A stretch of 64,000 bases of DNA from NCBI GenBank assembly GCA_026692865.1, contig JAPLNI010000055.1, forward strand, positions 26,619 to 90,618, written 5' to 3'. The notes beneath the pieces were generated by a model. The model made no database searches and was not told the origin of the DNA. It saw only the letters and a program-made list of their open reading frames with translations. Of the stretch, positions 28,331 through 37,288 are shown in pieces. Every line of letters begins with the position of its first letter. The stretch's first letter is position 1. This stretch comes from Planctomycetota bacterium (GTDB lineage Bacteria; Planctomycetota; Planctomycetia; Pirellulales; Pirellulaceae). The translations under genes and the position numbers were made by a program.

Positions 28331-29193
28331 GAAATAGCGCTAAGCCTTGCGGAAACTCTTCCATACATGGCCGCAAATTCGACGGAGCTTCGGAGCGATT
28401 CGTCACGAGTTCCCGCTATCTGGACGTCGATCCATTCGGCAATTTTCCCGGCGTGAATGATCGCAATCCGATTCGATAGGAAAACGGCTTCGGCGATGTT
28501 GTGCGTCACAAAAAGAATTGTGCGTTGGCGAGCCTTCCAAAGGTCCAGCACAAGCGCGTTTAAACGCCAACGCAACATGTCATCCAAAGCGGCAAAAGGT
28601 TCGTCCAGTAAAAGCACCGAAGGGTCCAAAATAAGCGACCTCGCCAATGAGGCTCTCATCTTCATGCCGCCGGAGAGTTGAGCCGGCAACTTGTGATGGT
28701 CGGCATCTTGAAGTCCAACAGTTCGCAAAAGCTCTGCTGCGCGCGTCTTCGCCTCTTGGCGTCTGCCGACTCCTTGGAGCTCCCAAGGGAGTTGGACATT
28801 CTCGATCACACTGCGCCAGGGGAGAAGTGCTGCTTCCTGAAATACGAATGAGAGTTGGTCTCGACAGTCGTTGATCGGCTTGCCAGCGATCGTAACTGAC
28901 CCGGTGATTGGTTGCTGAAGCCCAGCAACAGTCCGCAGCAGCGTGCTCTTTCCGCAACCGCTGGCTCCAATAAGCCCGACAATTTCGCCGCCTGCAACGT
29001 TCATCTGCAAGTTGTCTAAGATGCGTCGCATGCTGTTCTTTGAGGAGCCACCCCATGGAAGCGTGCTCGGTTTCTGTTGCGAGAACTCCACAACTAAATC
29101 GCCGCAGTGTACTTCAGGAGCATTCTCGCGGGATTGCTTTGCGGAGTCGTTCTGTGTTAGCTGGTTCTGCATCGACAATTCCAAAGACTTCAT
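28324..29193 (-). CDS. ABC transporter ATPase, SsuB/TauB type
   Basis: 289 residues. Walker A GASGCGKST, Q-loop FVFQEAALLPW, signature LSGGMKMR, Walker B VLLLDEPFAALDD and switch His in FVTHNIAEA are intact. The LPWRSVIENVQLP context is typical of nitrate/sulfonate/taurine importers. A roughly 30-residue polar N-terminal extension precedes the core. It begins 13 bases after the rpoN stop codon, so it is likely cotranscribed with rpoN. Its probable permease partner is at 14766-15557; no binding protein is in the window. Cytosolic face of the inner membrane. Confidence 0.93.
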   Translation of the reverse strand: MKSLELSMQNQLTQNDSAKQSRENAPEVHCGDLVVEFSQQKPSTLPWGGSSKNSMRRILDNLQMNVAGGEIVGLIGASGCGKSTLLRTVAGLQQPITGSVTIAGKPINDCRDQLSFVFQEAALLPWRSVIENVQLPWELQGVGRRQEAKTRAAELLRTVGLQDADHHKLPAQLSGGMKMRASLARSLILDPSVLLLDEPFAALDDMLRWRLNALVLDLWKARQRTILFVTHNIAEAVFLSNRIAIIHAGKIAEWIDVQIAGTRDESLRSSVEFAAMYGRVSARLSAISH

Positions 29194-29206
29194 CGAATCT
29201 TGAGAC

Positions 29207-30400
29207 CTACTTCCAATCGCGGCGTTGACGAGATGATGGAATGTTCATCTTCTTGCGATACTTGGTAATAGTTCGACGCGCAACAGTGAGCCCGTGCATT
29301 TTAAGCGAGTCTACTAGCGCGTCATCGCTCAACGGGTCCTGCTTATCTTCCTTGTCAATAATTTCTTGCAGCTTGATTCGAATCGAATCCCAAGCAACAT
29401 CTTCGCCGTCTTCGCTGCGCGTTCCACCGACAAAGAATCTTCGAAGCGGAAGAATTCCACGCGGCGTTTGCAACCACTTGTCATCGACTGCGCGACTAAC
29501 CGTTGTAACGTGAACACCAACTTGATCGGCGATTTGCTGCATCTTGAGCGGTTCGATTGCTTCAGGGCCTTCGTCCAAGAATCGCTTCTGGTAGTCCACG
29601 ATGTGCTGAGTGACTTTCAAGAGCGTGCTTCGACGTTGCTGAATCGCATCGATCAACCACTGCGCACCATTAATTTTCTTGCGGATAAAATCCTTCTCCT
29701 CAGCCGAGGCGGAAGCGTCTCCCAAGCGACGTCTGTAGTACTCGCTAATTCGCAACGGCGGTAACGAATCATCTTCCAGCCGAACTATGTATCGACCGTT
29801 CTCATCGGGTTCGACATAAACGTCTGGTCGTACCGATGGAACAAAGACTTCCATAAATGCAGCGCCCGGCTTGGGATTGAGATGGTGCATCTCTTCGCGT
29901 ACATCGCGGATCAATTCGAGCGAGTAACCTGTCTTCTTTTGAATGACAGGGAGTCGGTTCTCAGCCAAGTCATCAAGGTGATGCGTGATGATCGTTCGCA
30001 TCTCTTCTTCGTAAGGTGTTTCCGGCTTGATCTGAATCAACAAGCACTCACGAAGATTCCGAGCCGCAATTCCCGTCGGCTCGAAGTTCTGGACGATACG
30101 CAAAGCTTCTTCCGCCTTGACCAAGTCAGAAGCCGTGTGGTCAGGCGGAAGAATGTCCGCCAAAGGTGTTGTAAAATAACCGCCGTTGCGAGCATCCAGG
30201 CACGAGATGATCCGCTCGGCAATCTGTTCAACATCGGTGTCGATATCTTGCTCGGCTAGCTGATGGAGCAAAAAATCGTTGAGTGACTCGGGGCGTTCTG
30301 CGGCATTGGCCATCATGTCAGCGTGCCGATCCATGTCATCCGAGATGCGTCCTGAGGACGGACGGAAATCGTCGAACGAGTCAGGCATATCGGTGGTCAT
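29207..30400 (-). CDS. rpoN: Sigma-54 factor RpoN, core-binding and DNA-binding part (second frame)
   Basis: 397 residues covering sigma-54 regions II (end) and III: core-binding domain (SLNDFLLHQLAEQDIDTDVE, PTGIAARNLRECLLIQI), helix-turn-helix (MQQIADQVGVHVTTVSRAV) and the RpoN box ARRTITKYR close to the C-terminus. The region I activator-responsive segment is missing from this frame; it is encoded in the preceding frame, which ends in TGA overlapping this ATG (ATGA, four-base overlap). A GAGGG about 10 bases before the ATG could serve as ribosome site. Either a genuine split gene, a programmed minus-1 shift or a sequence error. Confidence 0.9.
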   Translation of the reverse strand: MTTDMPDSFDDFRPSSGRISDDMDRHADMMANAAERPESLNDFLLHQLAEQDIDTDVEQIAERIISCLDARNGGYFTTPLADILPPDHTASDLVKAEEALRIVQNFEPTGIAARNLRECLLIQIKPETPYEEEMRTIITHHLDDLAENRLPVIQKKTGYSLELIRDVREEMHHLNPKPGAAFMEVFVPSVRPDVYVEPDENGRYIVRLEDDSLPPLRISEYYRRRLGDASASAEEKDFIRKKINGAQWLIDAIQQRRSTLLKVTQHIVDYQKRFLDEGPEAIEPLKMQQIADQVGVHVTTVSRAVDDKWLQTPRGILPLRRFFVGGTRSEDGEDVAWDSIRIKLQEIIDKEDKQDPLSDDALVDSLKMHGLTVARRTITKYRKKMNIPSSRQRRDWK

Positions 30401-30681
30401 GTTTTCCAGCCCTCAGCGTTGGACGAATCATCTTTGACGACCAGTTCGCGTTCGTCCTCGGTTTTCGAGGACTGCTTCTCTGCGACCTCTAGTTCACCGT
30501 TTGCGTCGACCGGCGGCTCTGGCTCTTCGAGTTCGAGCATCGGGTTTTCGCTCATTTCCTGGTCGATCCGCTCCTGAAGCGCCATGATTGGCAACTGCAA
30601 GATCTCCATCGACTGGATCATTTTTGGAGCCAGCTTTTGGGTCTGTAATTGTCGGGCTTCCAACCCAAACGACATTCGCAT
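30397..30681 (-). CDS. rpoN: Sigma-54 factor RpoN, region I / acidic part (first frame)
   Basis: About 94 residues from ATG 30681. MRMSFGLEARQLQTQKLAP followed by MIQSMEILQLPIMALQERID and ENPMLELEE is the canonical sigma-54 region I, which contacts core polymerase and its AAA+ activators. An acidic tract like region II follows (EPEPPVDANGELE to VVKDDSSNAEGWKT). The frame stops at TGA where the second rpoN frame starts. AGGA lies about 9 bases before the ATG; the upstream frame extension to 30711 is not conserved. Together the two frames make a full-length sigma-54 of about 490 residues. Confidence 0.9.
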   Translation of the reverse strand: MRMSFGLEARQLQTQKLAPKMIQSMEILQLPIMALQERIDQEMSENPMLELEEPEPPVDANGELEVAEKQSSKTEDERELVVKDDSSNAEGWKT

Positions 30682-30942
30682 CAGCATTTTTCCTAGAAAA
30701 GCGAGTTGCACGCATCGAACTTCACACGCGCCGGATAAACTCTTACTCCAAACTGTATCACCCCGGAGCTAGAAAGTGCAAGACGTTTCGCTATTTTTCG
30801 TAAAAACGGAACGAAAATTGCAATCCCGGGCCGTTTTGTACGAATCGGTTTAGTGCCGATCAACGGCCGCCTTATAGACGCAGCCATTTTTTGGTCGTTC
30901 GCGAGAGAAGAAACTCGCTCTGGCTATAGTGAAATTCGCAGT
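30682..30942. other. Upstream region of rpoN, no gene
   Basis: Contains no open frame that looks like protein. No promoter can be assigned with confidence. The downstream part of the gap toward dnaK is taken up by the repeat copy at 30943-31054. Confidence 0.4.
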
Positions 30943-31054
30943 AGCTGGATTCGCAAGAATTCAGCTTTATGACGACATCTGCTTCGAGGAAACTTCCTGT
31001 TTTTAACCTGGACGAAGATAAAAACCAAATAGCAGAAGTCTTACGACTTCTGCT
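30943..31054. repeat. Dispersed hairpin repeat, copy 6 (two perfect hairpins)
   Basis: Hairpin A: AGCTGGATTC (30943-30952), loop GCAA, GAATTCAGCT (30957-30966), ten pairs including one G-T. Then only the right half of hairpin B (GACATCTGC near 30974), an outer-arm relic (AACCTGGACGAAG near 31005), and a further perfect hairpin C: AGCAGAAGTC (31031-31040), TTAC, GACTTCTGCT (31045-31054). Read in the dnaK direction, hairpin C is followed by a T-rich stretch, so it may also end dnaK transcription. Confidence 0.78.
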
Positions 31055-31079
31055 ACGTGAGTAGGTTCCGACTGGCAAC

Positions 31080-32999
31080 TTACTTGTCCTTGACTTCGAA
31101 CTCGGCATCGATCGCATCGTCTTCGCCTGACTTGGCTGCTTCTCCGCTAGCTCCACCGGCGGACTCGGCGCCCGCTTTCTCGTAAAGGGTCTTCGTGAAC
31201 GCAGTCGAGGCTTGCTCAAGGTCGTTGGTCGCGGACTTGATGGCTTCAGTATCTCCGGAAGCAATCGCATCGCGAACCTTCTTGATAGCTGACTCCATCG
31301 GTGCTTTATCGTTATCGGAAAGCTTCTCGCCTTGATCCTTGATTGTCTTCTCAAGCTGGTAAACAAGGTTTTCACCCTTGTTCTTCGCTTCAGCCAATTC
31401 GAATGCCTTTCGGTCATCGTCTGCGTGCTCTTCGGCATCGCGACGCATCTTTTCGATTTCGTCTTTGCTGAGACCACTGGACTGTTCGATCTTCACGCTA
31501 GCTTGCTTACCGGTTCCGATATCGCGAGCAGACACATTCAAGATACCGTTTTGGTCGATATCGAATTTGACTTCGATTTGAGGTGTTCCTCGAGGTGCTG
31601 GCGGAATGCCTTCCAAGTTGAATTGGCCAAGCACTCGGTTCTGCTGAGCCATCTTGCGTTCACCTTGGAAAACGCTAACCGTTACGGCAGTTTGCCCATC
31701 GGCAGCCGTTGAGAAGGTGTTCTTCTTTTCGACAGGGATGGTCGTGTTTCGTTCGATGAGAGCCGTCATGATTCCACCTTCGGTCTCGATGCCTAACGTC
31801 AACGGTGTGACGTCCAAGAGGAGCACGTCACGACGATCACCGGCAAGAACTGCACCTTGAATAGCTGCTCCAACAGCAACAACTTCGTCCGGATTCACTC
31901 CTTGGTGAGGCTCCTTGCCGAAGATTTCCTTGACGATCTGACGAACCTTAGGCACACGAGTCGAACCTCCAACGAGCACGACTTCATCGATATCTGAAGG
32001 CTTCAGCTTCGCATCAGCGAGAGCTTGCATCACTGGCTTTCGGCATCGTTCCATGAGTTCGTCGGCAAGCTCTTCAAACTTCGAACGAGTAACTGTCATT
32101 TGAAGATGCTTCGGACCGGTTGCATCGGCAGTAATAAACGGGAGGTTCAAATCAGTCTGAGGGACGCTGCTAAGCTCCTTCTTCGCTTTTTCGCAAGCTT
32201 CTTGAAGCCGTTGAAGCGACATCGGTTCTTTGCGTAGATCTATCCCGTTGTCTTTTTGGAACTGTGCTGCAACGTAGTTGACAAGCGACTGGTCAAAGTC
32301 GTCACCGCCCAAGTGAGTATCACCGCTGGTGCTGATGACTTCGAATACCTTGCTGCTGGTATCGTCACCGCTTAAAGCGACTTCCATGACTGATACGTCG
32401 AACGTGCCGCCGCCCAAGTCAAATACGACAATCTTGTGGTCTTTGTTCTTGTCGAGCCCGTAAGCCAAGGCGGCTGCGGTTGGCTCGTTGATGATCCGTG
32501 CGACTTCAAGACCTGCGATCTGGCCAGCGTCTTTGGTTGCTTGTCGTTGAGCATCGTTGAAGTATGCAGGGACAGTGATAACCGCCTTGCTTACACGGTG
32601 ACCTAGGTACGACTCGGCTGCTTCCTTAAGCTTTCGGAGAACCTTGGCGGAAATTTCTTGTGGGGTGTATTGCTGGTCGCCAATGCCTACTTTGACATAC
32701 TCGTTTTTGCCGCCGACAATTTTGTACGGGACGATCTTCTCTTCCGATTCGACTTCTTCGTGACGGCGACCCATGAATCGTTTCACCGAGGATACGGTTC
32801 GTTGTGGGTTGGTCACCGCTTGTCGGCGTGCTGGCTCGCCAACAATCGTCTCGTTCTTGTCGTTGAATGCGACAACACTAGGGGTCAGGCGGCTTCCTTC
32901 AGCGTTGGGAATGACCTTCACTTCATTCCCTTCCATCACCGCGACGACGGAGTTTGTTGTTCCTAAGTCAATTCCAATAATCTTTTCGCCCGAAGCCAT
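31080..32999 (-). CDS. dnaK: Molecular chaperone DnaK (Hsp70)
   Basis: 639 residues, family length. The ATPase domain opens with [13 protein letters not shown] and contains [16 protein letters not shown] and [13 protein letters not shown]; the linker [12 protein letters not shown] leads to the substrate domain; the lid ends with acidic [13 protein letters not shown]. An ATP-driven cytosolic chaperone working with DnaJ and GrpE. Neither partner gene is adjacent, so this is a monocistronic dnaK. The start is ATG at 32999. A long antisense open frame at 30872-31477 is a shadow of its 3-prime part. Confidence 0.98.
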   Translation of the reverse strand: MASGEKIIGIDLGTTNSVVAVMEGNEVKVIPNAEGSRLTPSVVAFNDKNETIVGEPARRQAVTNPQRTVSSVKRFMGRRHEEVESEEKIVPYKIVGGKNEYVKVGIGDQQYTPQEISAKVLRKLKEAAESYLGHRVSKAVITVPAYFNDAQRQATKDAGQIAGLEVARIINEPTAAALAYGLDKNKDHKIVVFDLGGGTFDVSVMEVALSGDDTSSKVFEVISTSGDTHLGGDDFDQSLVNYVAAQFQKDNGIDLRKEPMSLQRLQEACEKAKKELSSVPQTDLNLPFITADATGPKHLQMTVTRSKFEELADELMERCRKPVMQALADAKLKPSDIDEVVLVGGSTRVPKVRQIVKEIFGKEPHQGVNPDEVVAVGAAIQGAVLAGDRRDVLLLDVTPLTLGIETEGGIMTALIERNTTIPVEKKNTFSTAADGQTAVTVSVFQGERKMAQQNRVLGQFNLEGIPPAPRGTPQIEVKFDIDQNGILNVSARDIGTGKQASVKIEQSSGLSKDEIEKMRRDAEEHADDDRKAFELAEAKNKGENLVYQLEKTIKDQGEKLSDNDKAPMESAIKKVRDAIASGDTEAIKSATNDLEQASTAFTKTLYEKAGAESAGGASGEAAKSGEDDAIDAEFEVKDK

Positions 33000-33270
33000 A
33001 ATCTCTAACCCTTTAAGTCTAAGTCGACAGAAAAAACGTTACGATGCTTTTAGAAAGCAACCAGCGTGCCAAACTTCCTACGACTATTGTCGAGGCCCAT
33101 CGCTCAGGCTGGCGAGTCGAGCTAAACTGGTTTTTCCGTTAAAGACGCGCCAAAGAGGTCCTGTTTCGCCCTGAACCGCTAGATAGTGTCGTTTTTTGTA
33201 ATCGCTCGAACTTCCCAAGTCTCAACAGCCGCCATTCTGGGGGTTGCCAATTTGACAGTGTTGCCCATCG
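33000..33270. other. Divergent dnaK/pheA upstream region
   Basis: Must hold promoters for dnaK (minus) and pheA (plus). TGCTTTTAGAAAGCA near 33040 is a short palindrome close to the dnaK start. No CIRCE element or clear heat-shock promoter was found. Confidence 0.4.
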
Positions 33271-34428
33271 ATGCCTAAAGCCAAATCTAATTCGCCGAAA
33301 AATACTTCCAAAGTCGAAGCCCTTTATCCGCAAAAGCTGGCCGCTCTCGACCAGTCGTTGCTGGATCTCGCTGAACAAAGAGTGGAACTGCTTCGTCGTT
33401 GGGCCCTGGAATCGAAAGCTGACCCAAAATCCGCTGGAACTCCACCTCCGATTTGGGACCAGCTGACCACGGCATCGGAGGCAACCAACGAACTTGCCGT
33501 CGATAGCCGGCTTCCCAAGCCGCTTGCGAAAGAGCTTTTGCGGTCCATGGTCGGCGTGACTTACTACGCAGCGTCGACTCAAACGCAAATCGCGTATCTT
33601 GGTCCGTTGTACTCATACAGCTATTTAGCCGCCGTCAAGCATTTTTCCGAATCGGCGTCTCTCGAACCAGTTTCATCTATCGCGGCAGTCTTCGAAGCAA
33701 TCTTACGGAACCAAGCGACCTTCGGTGTCGTGCCTATCGAAAATTCAACCGACGGAAGAATCGTTGATACGCTAACAATGTTCGCGAAGCATCCGGTGAA
33801 AATTTGCGGCGAAGTAATGTTGCCGATCCATCATTGCTTGCTCAGTCGAACACCACGCCAGGATATTCGCGAAGTCTACTCCAAACCGCAAGCGCTGTCG
33901 CAATGTCGTTACTGGCTTAGCCAGAATCTTCCCGAAGCGAAGATCCTCGAAATCTCAAGCACTACGCGTGCGGCTCAGGTCGCAGCAGAGAAAGCGGGAG
34001 CCGCCGCAATCGCCTCGCGCGAAGCTGGAACGCATTACGGATTGAACATCGTTGCTGATTGCATTGAAGACAACCCGAATAACTCGACTCGTTTCGCGGT
34101 GCTAAGCAATCCCGATTTCGATAATCAATTAGTAAATCGCAAAACTCCATCTCGCACCGGAAAAGACAAGACCTCGGTCATGTTCCAAATCCCACATCAA
34201 AGTGGAGCTCTTGCTGACGCGATGCAAATCCTAAGCAAGGCAAAAATCAACATGACTTGGATCGAATCCTTTCCCATCGCAGGCAACGCAAGCGAATACC
34301 TGTTCTTCATTGAACTGGAAGGTCACCAAGCAGATAAGAATGTCGCCGTAGCGCTCGCAGCACTATCCAAAAAGACTCTGCGAATCGAGTTGCTGGGAAG
34401 CTACCCGAAAGCGACTATCGCAAGCTGA
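33271..34428 (+). CDS. pheA: Chorismate mutase / prephenate dehydratase
   Basis: 385 residues, bifunctional enzyme of phenylalanine synthesis. The N-terminal chorismate mutase helix bundle (LAALDQSLLDLAEQRVELLR) is followed by prephenate dehydratase (IAYLGPLYSYSYLAA, FGVVPIENSTDGRIVDTL, the NSTRFAVL motif that is normally TRF) and a C-terminal ACT domain with the ESFP-type motif (WIESFPI) that binds phenylalanine for feedback control. The gene is single and divergent from dnaK. The start is ATG at 33271. Confidence 0.96.
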   Translation: MPKAKSNSPKNTSKVEALYPQKLAALDQSLLDLAEQRVELLRRWALESKADPKSAGTPPPIWDQLTTASEATNELAVDSRLPKPLAKELLRSMVGVTYYAASTQTQIAYLGPLYSYSYLAAVKHFSESASLEPVSSIAAVFEAILRNQATFGVVPIENSTDGRIVDTLTMFAKHPVKICGEVMLPIHHCLLSRTPRQDIREVYSKPQALSQCRYWLSQNLPEAKILEISSTTRAAQVAAEKAGAAAIASREAGTHYGLNIVADCIEDNPNNSTRFAVLSNPDFDNQLVNRKTPSRTGKDKTSVMFQIPHQSGALADAMQILSKAKINMTWIESFPIAGNASEYLFFIELEGHQADKNVAVALAALSKKTLRIELLGSYPKATIAS

Positions 34429-34544
34429 TCGATCCGCATGCGATCCAGCGGTCGTGTATTCCGAAGGGCGAGAAACCGTTTGTTCGGTCTCCCGCGAGTT
34501 TCCTGAAACCACCATTCGTGGCTTCGGGTGTTGAATGTGCTCAC

Positions 34545-36749
34545 TTAATAAGTGAATCGTGAGACCAATCTTTGGAGTTCGGTCGCCATCCGAGCAAGTT
34601 CGGAAGCCGCTTGCTGCGTGTTGTTAGCACCTTGCGAGGTACTGTTTGCAGCATTGGCGACGCTGGAGACATTCAACGCGATTTCGTTGGTTCCCGTCGC
34701 TGCCTCAGCAATATTGCGACCCATTTCGTTGGTCGTCGCTGTCTGCTCTTCGACGGCACTCGCGATGGTGTTCGAGATATCGTTGATCTGATTGATCACA
34801 TCACTAATTTGTCGAATGGCTTGAATCGCGCCGCGAGTATCCATTTGGATCGCTTCAATCTTCTGACTGATATCCTCGGTTGCCTTAGCGGTTTCTTTTG
34901 CAAGCTCCTTCACCTCATTAGCGACGACCGCGAACCCCTTACCGGCTTCACCTGCTCGGGCTGCTTCGATGGTTGCATTCAATGCAAGAAGATTAGTCTG
35001 ATCAGCGATCGATGTGATGACTTTAACCACCTTACCAATGTCGCAACTGCTTTCACCAAGTTTTGCGATAGTGACATTCGTATCTGCCGCAATCGCAACG
35101 GCTTGTTGTGAAACTTTGGCTGCTTGTGTTGCGTTCATCGAGATTTCTCGAATTGCAGAATTCAGTTCTTCCACGCCTGTGGCTACTGTTCGAACGTTTT
35201 GGCTGACTTGTTCAGAAGCAGCTGAGACCATAGTCGCTTGTGATGACGTTTCTTCGGCATTGGAGCTCATCTCGGTACTAACCGATGAAAGTTCTTCTGA
35301 TGCGCTTGATAAAGTTGATGCGTTCTCAGCCATCGAAGCAATGGTCTTTCTCAAGTCAGCAAAGAAGCTACCCAGCCCACGACAAATTTGGCTGATAGCG
35401 TCATCACCAGTAGCGACAATATCTTGAGTTAAATCACCCTTGGATGCCAAATCAAGAATGTAGTCCACCTTCTTCCGCATCTCATTGCGAGCACTAACTT
35501 CAGCGGTGAGATCTGTCGCGTATTCAACGACTTTAAAGGGCTTACCATTGAGGTCGAAAATTGGATTGTACGATGCTTGCATATATATGTCCTTTCCGCC
35601 CTTTCCGATCCGTTTGTACTCAGCCGATTCGAACTCGCCGCGGTTTAGCTTGGCCCAAAACTCGCGATAAGCGGGGCTTTGGCGCTCGGAATCGGTTACG
35701 AACATGCTGTGAGAGCGTCCTTTGATCTCGTCAAAGCTGTACCCAAGCGTACGTAGGAAGTTGTCGTTTGCCTTGAGTACTGTTCCATCCAAGTTGTATT
35801 CGACAACTGTTTGTGACTTGCTTACCGCTGCAATCTGTCCTTCGAAATCTGCGACCCGCAATCTCTCGGCCGTAACATCGGTCGCGATTTTTACAACCTT
35901 GGTTACGCGTCCCACTTCGTCTTTGACGGGTGAGTAGACCGCTTGTATCCAGACGTCTTTACCATCTTTGGAGATCCGCTTAAACACGTCACTTTTGTTT
36001 ATTCCCGCATTCAAGTCGCTCCAAAATTGCGTGTAAGCGTTGCTATTTGCAAAGCTTGACTCAACAAACATGCGGTGATGCTTGTTTGTTATCTCATCGA
36101 GTCGATAGCCCATGGTCTGCAGAAAGTTTTCATTCGCAGTCTGAATGTTTCCTTTGGTGTCGAATTCGATGTAAGCGTAAGCGCTATCGATTGCATTCAG
36201 AATTCCTTTTGAATTGTGACGTTCGATTTCGTTAGCTGTAATGTCGTAACGCACGCCAACATATTTTATCGGCTTGCCATTGGGTCCCATCACAGGTGCA
36301 ATAACAGCGTCGACGTAATAAGGTGTTCCATCCTTTGCTTGATTTTTAATGATGCCTCGAAACGTCCTACCTCGGCCGATCGTTGACCACAACTCTTTAA
36401 ATGTTTCCTTAGGCATATCAGGGTGCCGGGTTGTGCTATGAGGAGCACCGATCAACTCGTCGCGGCTATATTTCGATATCTGGACGAACTTGTCGTTGAC
36501 CGACAGGATGTCTCCCTTCAGGTCGGATTCGGAAACGATACTTGTCTCGTTCATGATGTCGACACGTACGTTAAGCTCGTTGATTTGTGCGAGTAACGCT
36601 TCTTTCTCTGCCGTGAGCGTATCGACTTGTTCTTGGATCAGAAGCATTTCTACATCGTTCGCTTTACTCGTGGAACGTTTCTTGGGAGCAGCGACAGTTT
36701 TGCTAGAAGCTTGTGGGACGTTTTTTACAGATCGGGTTGTTGTTGACAT
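34545..36749 (-). CDS. Soluble methyl-accepting receptor with three PAS domains
   Basis: 734 residues, no membrane segment. A coiled-coil start (residues about 35-65) leads into three PAS domains at about 65-185, 190-310 and 310-430, each with the FWxxLNxG and YxPVxDxxGxxxKVV phrases. The MCP signalling hairpin tip is [22 protein letters not shown]. It senses a cytosolic or redox/small-ligand signal and controls CheA with CheW. Third gene of an operon cheA-cheW-receptor read on the minus strand; cheW ends 83 bases upstream. No cheB, cheR or cheY is adjacent. Confidence 0.93.
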   Translation of the reverse strand: MSTTTRSVKNVPQASSKTVAAPKKRSTSKANDVEMLLIQEQVDTLTAEKEALLAQINELNVRVDIMNETSIVSESDLKGDILSVNDKFVQISKYSRDELIGAPHSTTRHPDMPKETFKELWSTIGRGRTFRGIIKNQAKDGTPYYVDAVIAPVMGPNGKPIKYVGVRYDITANEIERHNSKGILNAIDSAYAYIEFDTKGNIQTANENFLQTMGYRLDEITNKHHRMFVESSFANSNAYTQFWSDLNAGINKSDVFKRISKDGKDVWIQAVYSPVKDEVGRVTKVVKIATDVTAERLRVADFEGQIAAVSKSQTVVEYNLDGTVLKANDNFLRTLGYSFDEIKGRSHSMFVTDSERQSPAYREFWAKLNRGEFESAEYKRIGKGGKDIYMQASYNPIFDLNGKPFKVVEYATDLTAEVSARNEMRKKVDYILDLASKGDLTQDIVATGDDAISQICRGLGSFFADLRKTIASMAENASTLSSASEELSSVSTEMSSNAEETSSQATMVSAASEQVSQNVRTVATGVEELNSAIREISMNATQAAKVSQQAVAIAADTNVTIAKLGESSCDIGKVVKVITSIADQTNLLALNATIEAARAGEAGKGFAVVANEVKELAKETAKATEDISQKIEAIQMDTRGAIQAIRQISDVINQINDISNTIASAVEEQTATTNEMGRNIAEAATGTNEIALNVSSVANAANSTSQGANNTQQAASELARMATELQRLVSRFTY

Positions 36750-36832
36750 GGTTTGTTGGCTTATAAAGGTTGTTTTGTGATAGGATGGAAGAGCAGTAGC
36801 AAATGCGTATGAAGGAAAGCTTGGATGATTCG

Positions 36833-37273
36833 TTAATCAGTACTATTGGTGACGTTCATCGCGCGCTCCGTATTGAGAATGAGAATAAGTCGATCTTTTA
36901 ACTTATAGGTTCCTTCAATCATCCCGCGGGAAGCACCTTCGAGTGTTTCCGGAGGGGGTTCGAAGTTATCCATGTCGATCTGTTGCACGTCGCCGATTTG
37001 ATCGACAAGCAGACTGATCGCGCCGTCATGGCCTTTGACCACAACGTTCATTGGTAATTCTGAATCTGGGCGGTTAGGAAGTTCGAGTCTTTTTCGTAGA
37101 TCAATTGCAGTAACGATTTGGCCACGCAAGTTGATCAATCCCATTACAGCATCAGGCGCTAAAGGGACCTCTGTCATTTCCTGATAGCGAATGACTTCTT
37201 GAACGGACTGCACATCGACTCCATACATTTGATTGTCAAGGTAGAACGTACAAACTTGGTTTACAGTGATCAA
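36833..37273 (-). CDS. cheW: Chemotaxis adaptor CheW
   Basis: 146-residue single CheW domain that couples receptors to Che[41 protein letters not shown] and [16 protein letters not shown] are the family core. The start is TTG at 37273, chosen because AGGAG sits 9 bases upstream and the protein begins at the conserved region. It lies 15 bases after cheA in the same operon and before the PAS receptor. Confidence 0.95.
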   Translation of the reverse strand: MITVNQVCTFYLDNQMYGVDVQSVQEVIRYQEMTEVPLAPDAVMGLINLRGQIVTAIDLRKRLELPNRPDSELPMNVVVKGHDGAISLLVDQIGDVQQIDMDNFEPPPETLEGASRGMIEGTYKLKDRLILILNTERAMNVTNSTD

Positions 37274-37288
37274 AGCAGAAACTCCTAT

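Noticed and set aside
30872..31477. 201-codon minus-strand frame near the 3-prime end of dnaK
   Set aside because: It lies on the same strand but in another frame of dnaK and has no family features; Arg/Ser/Lys-rich composition is typical of a shadow frame.
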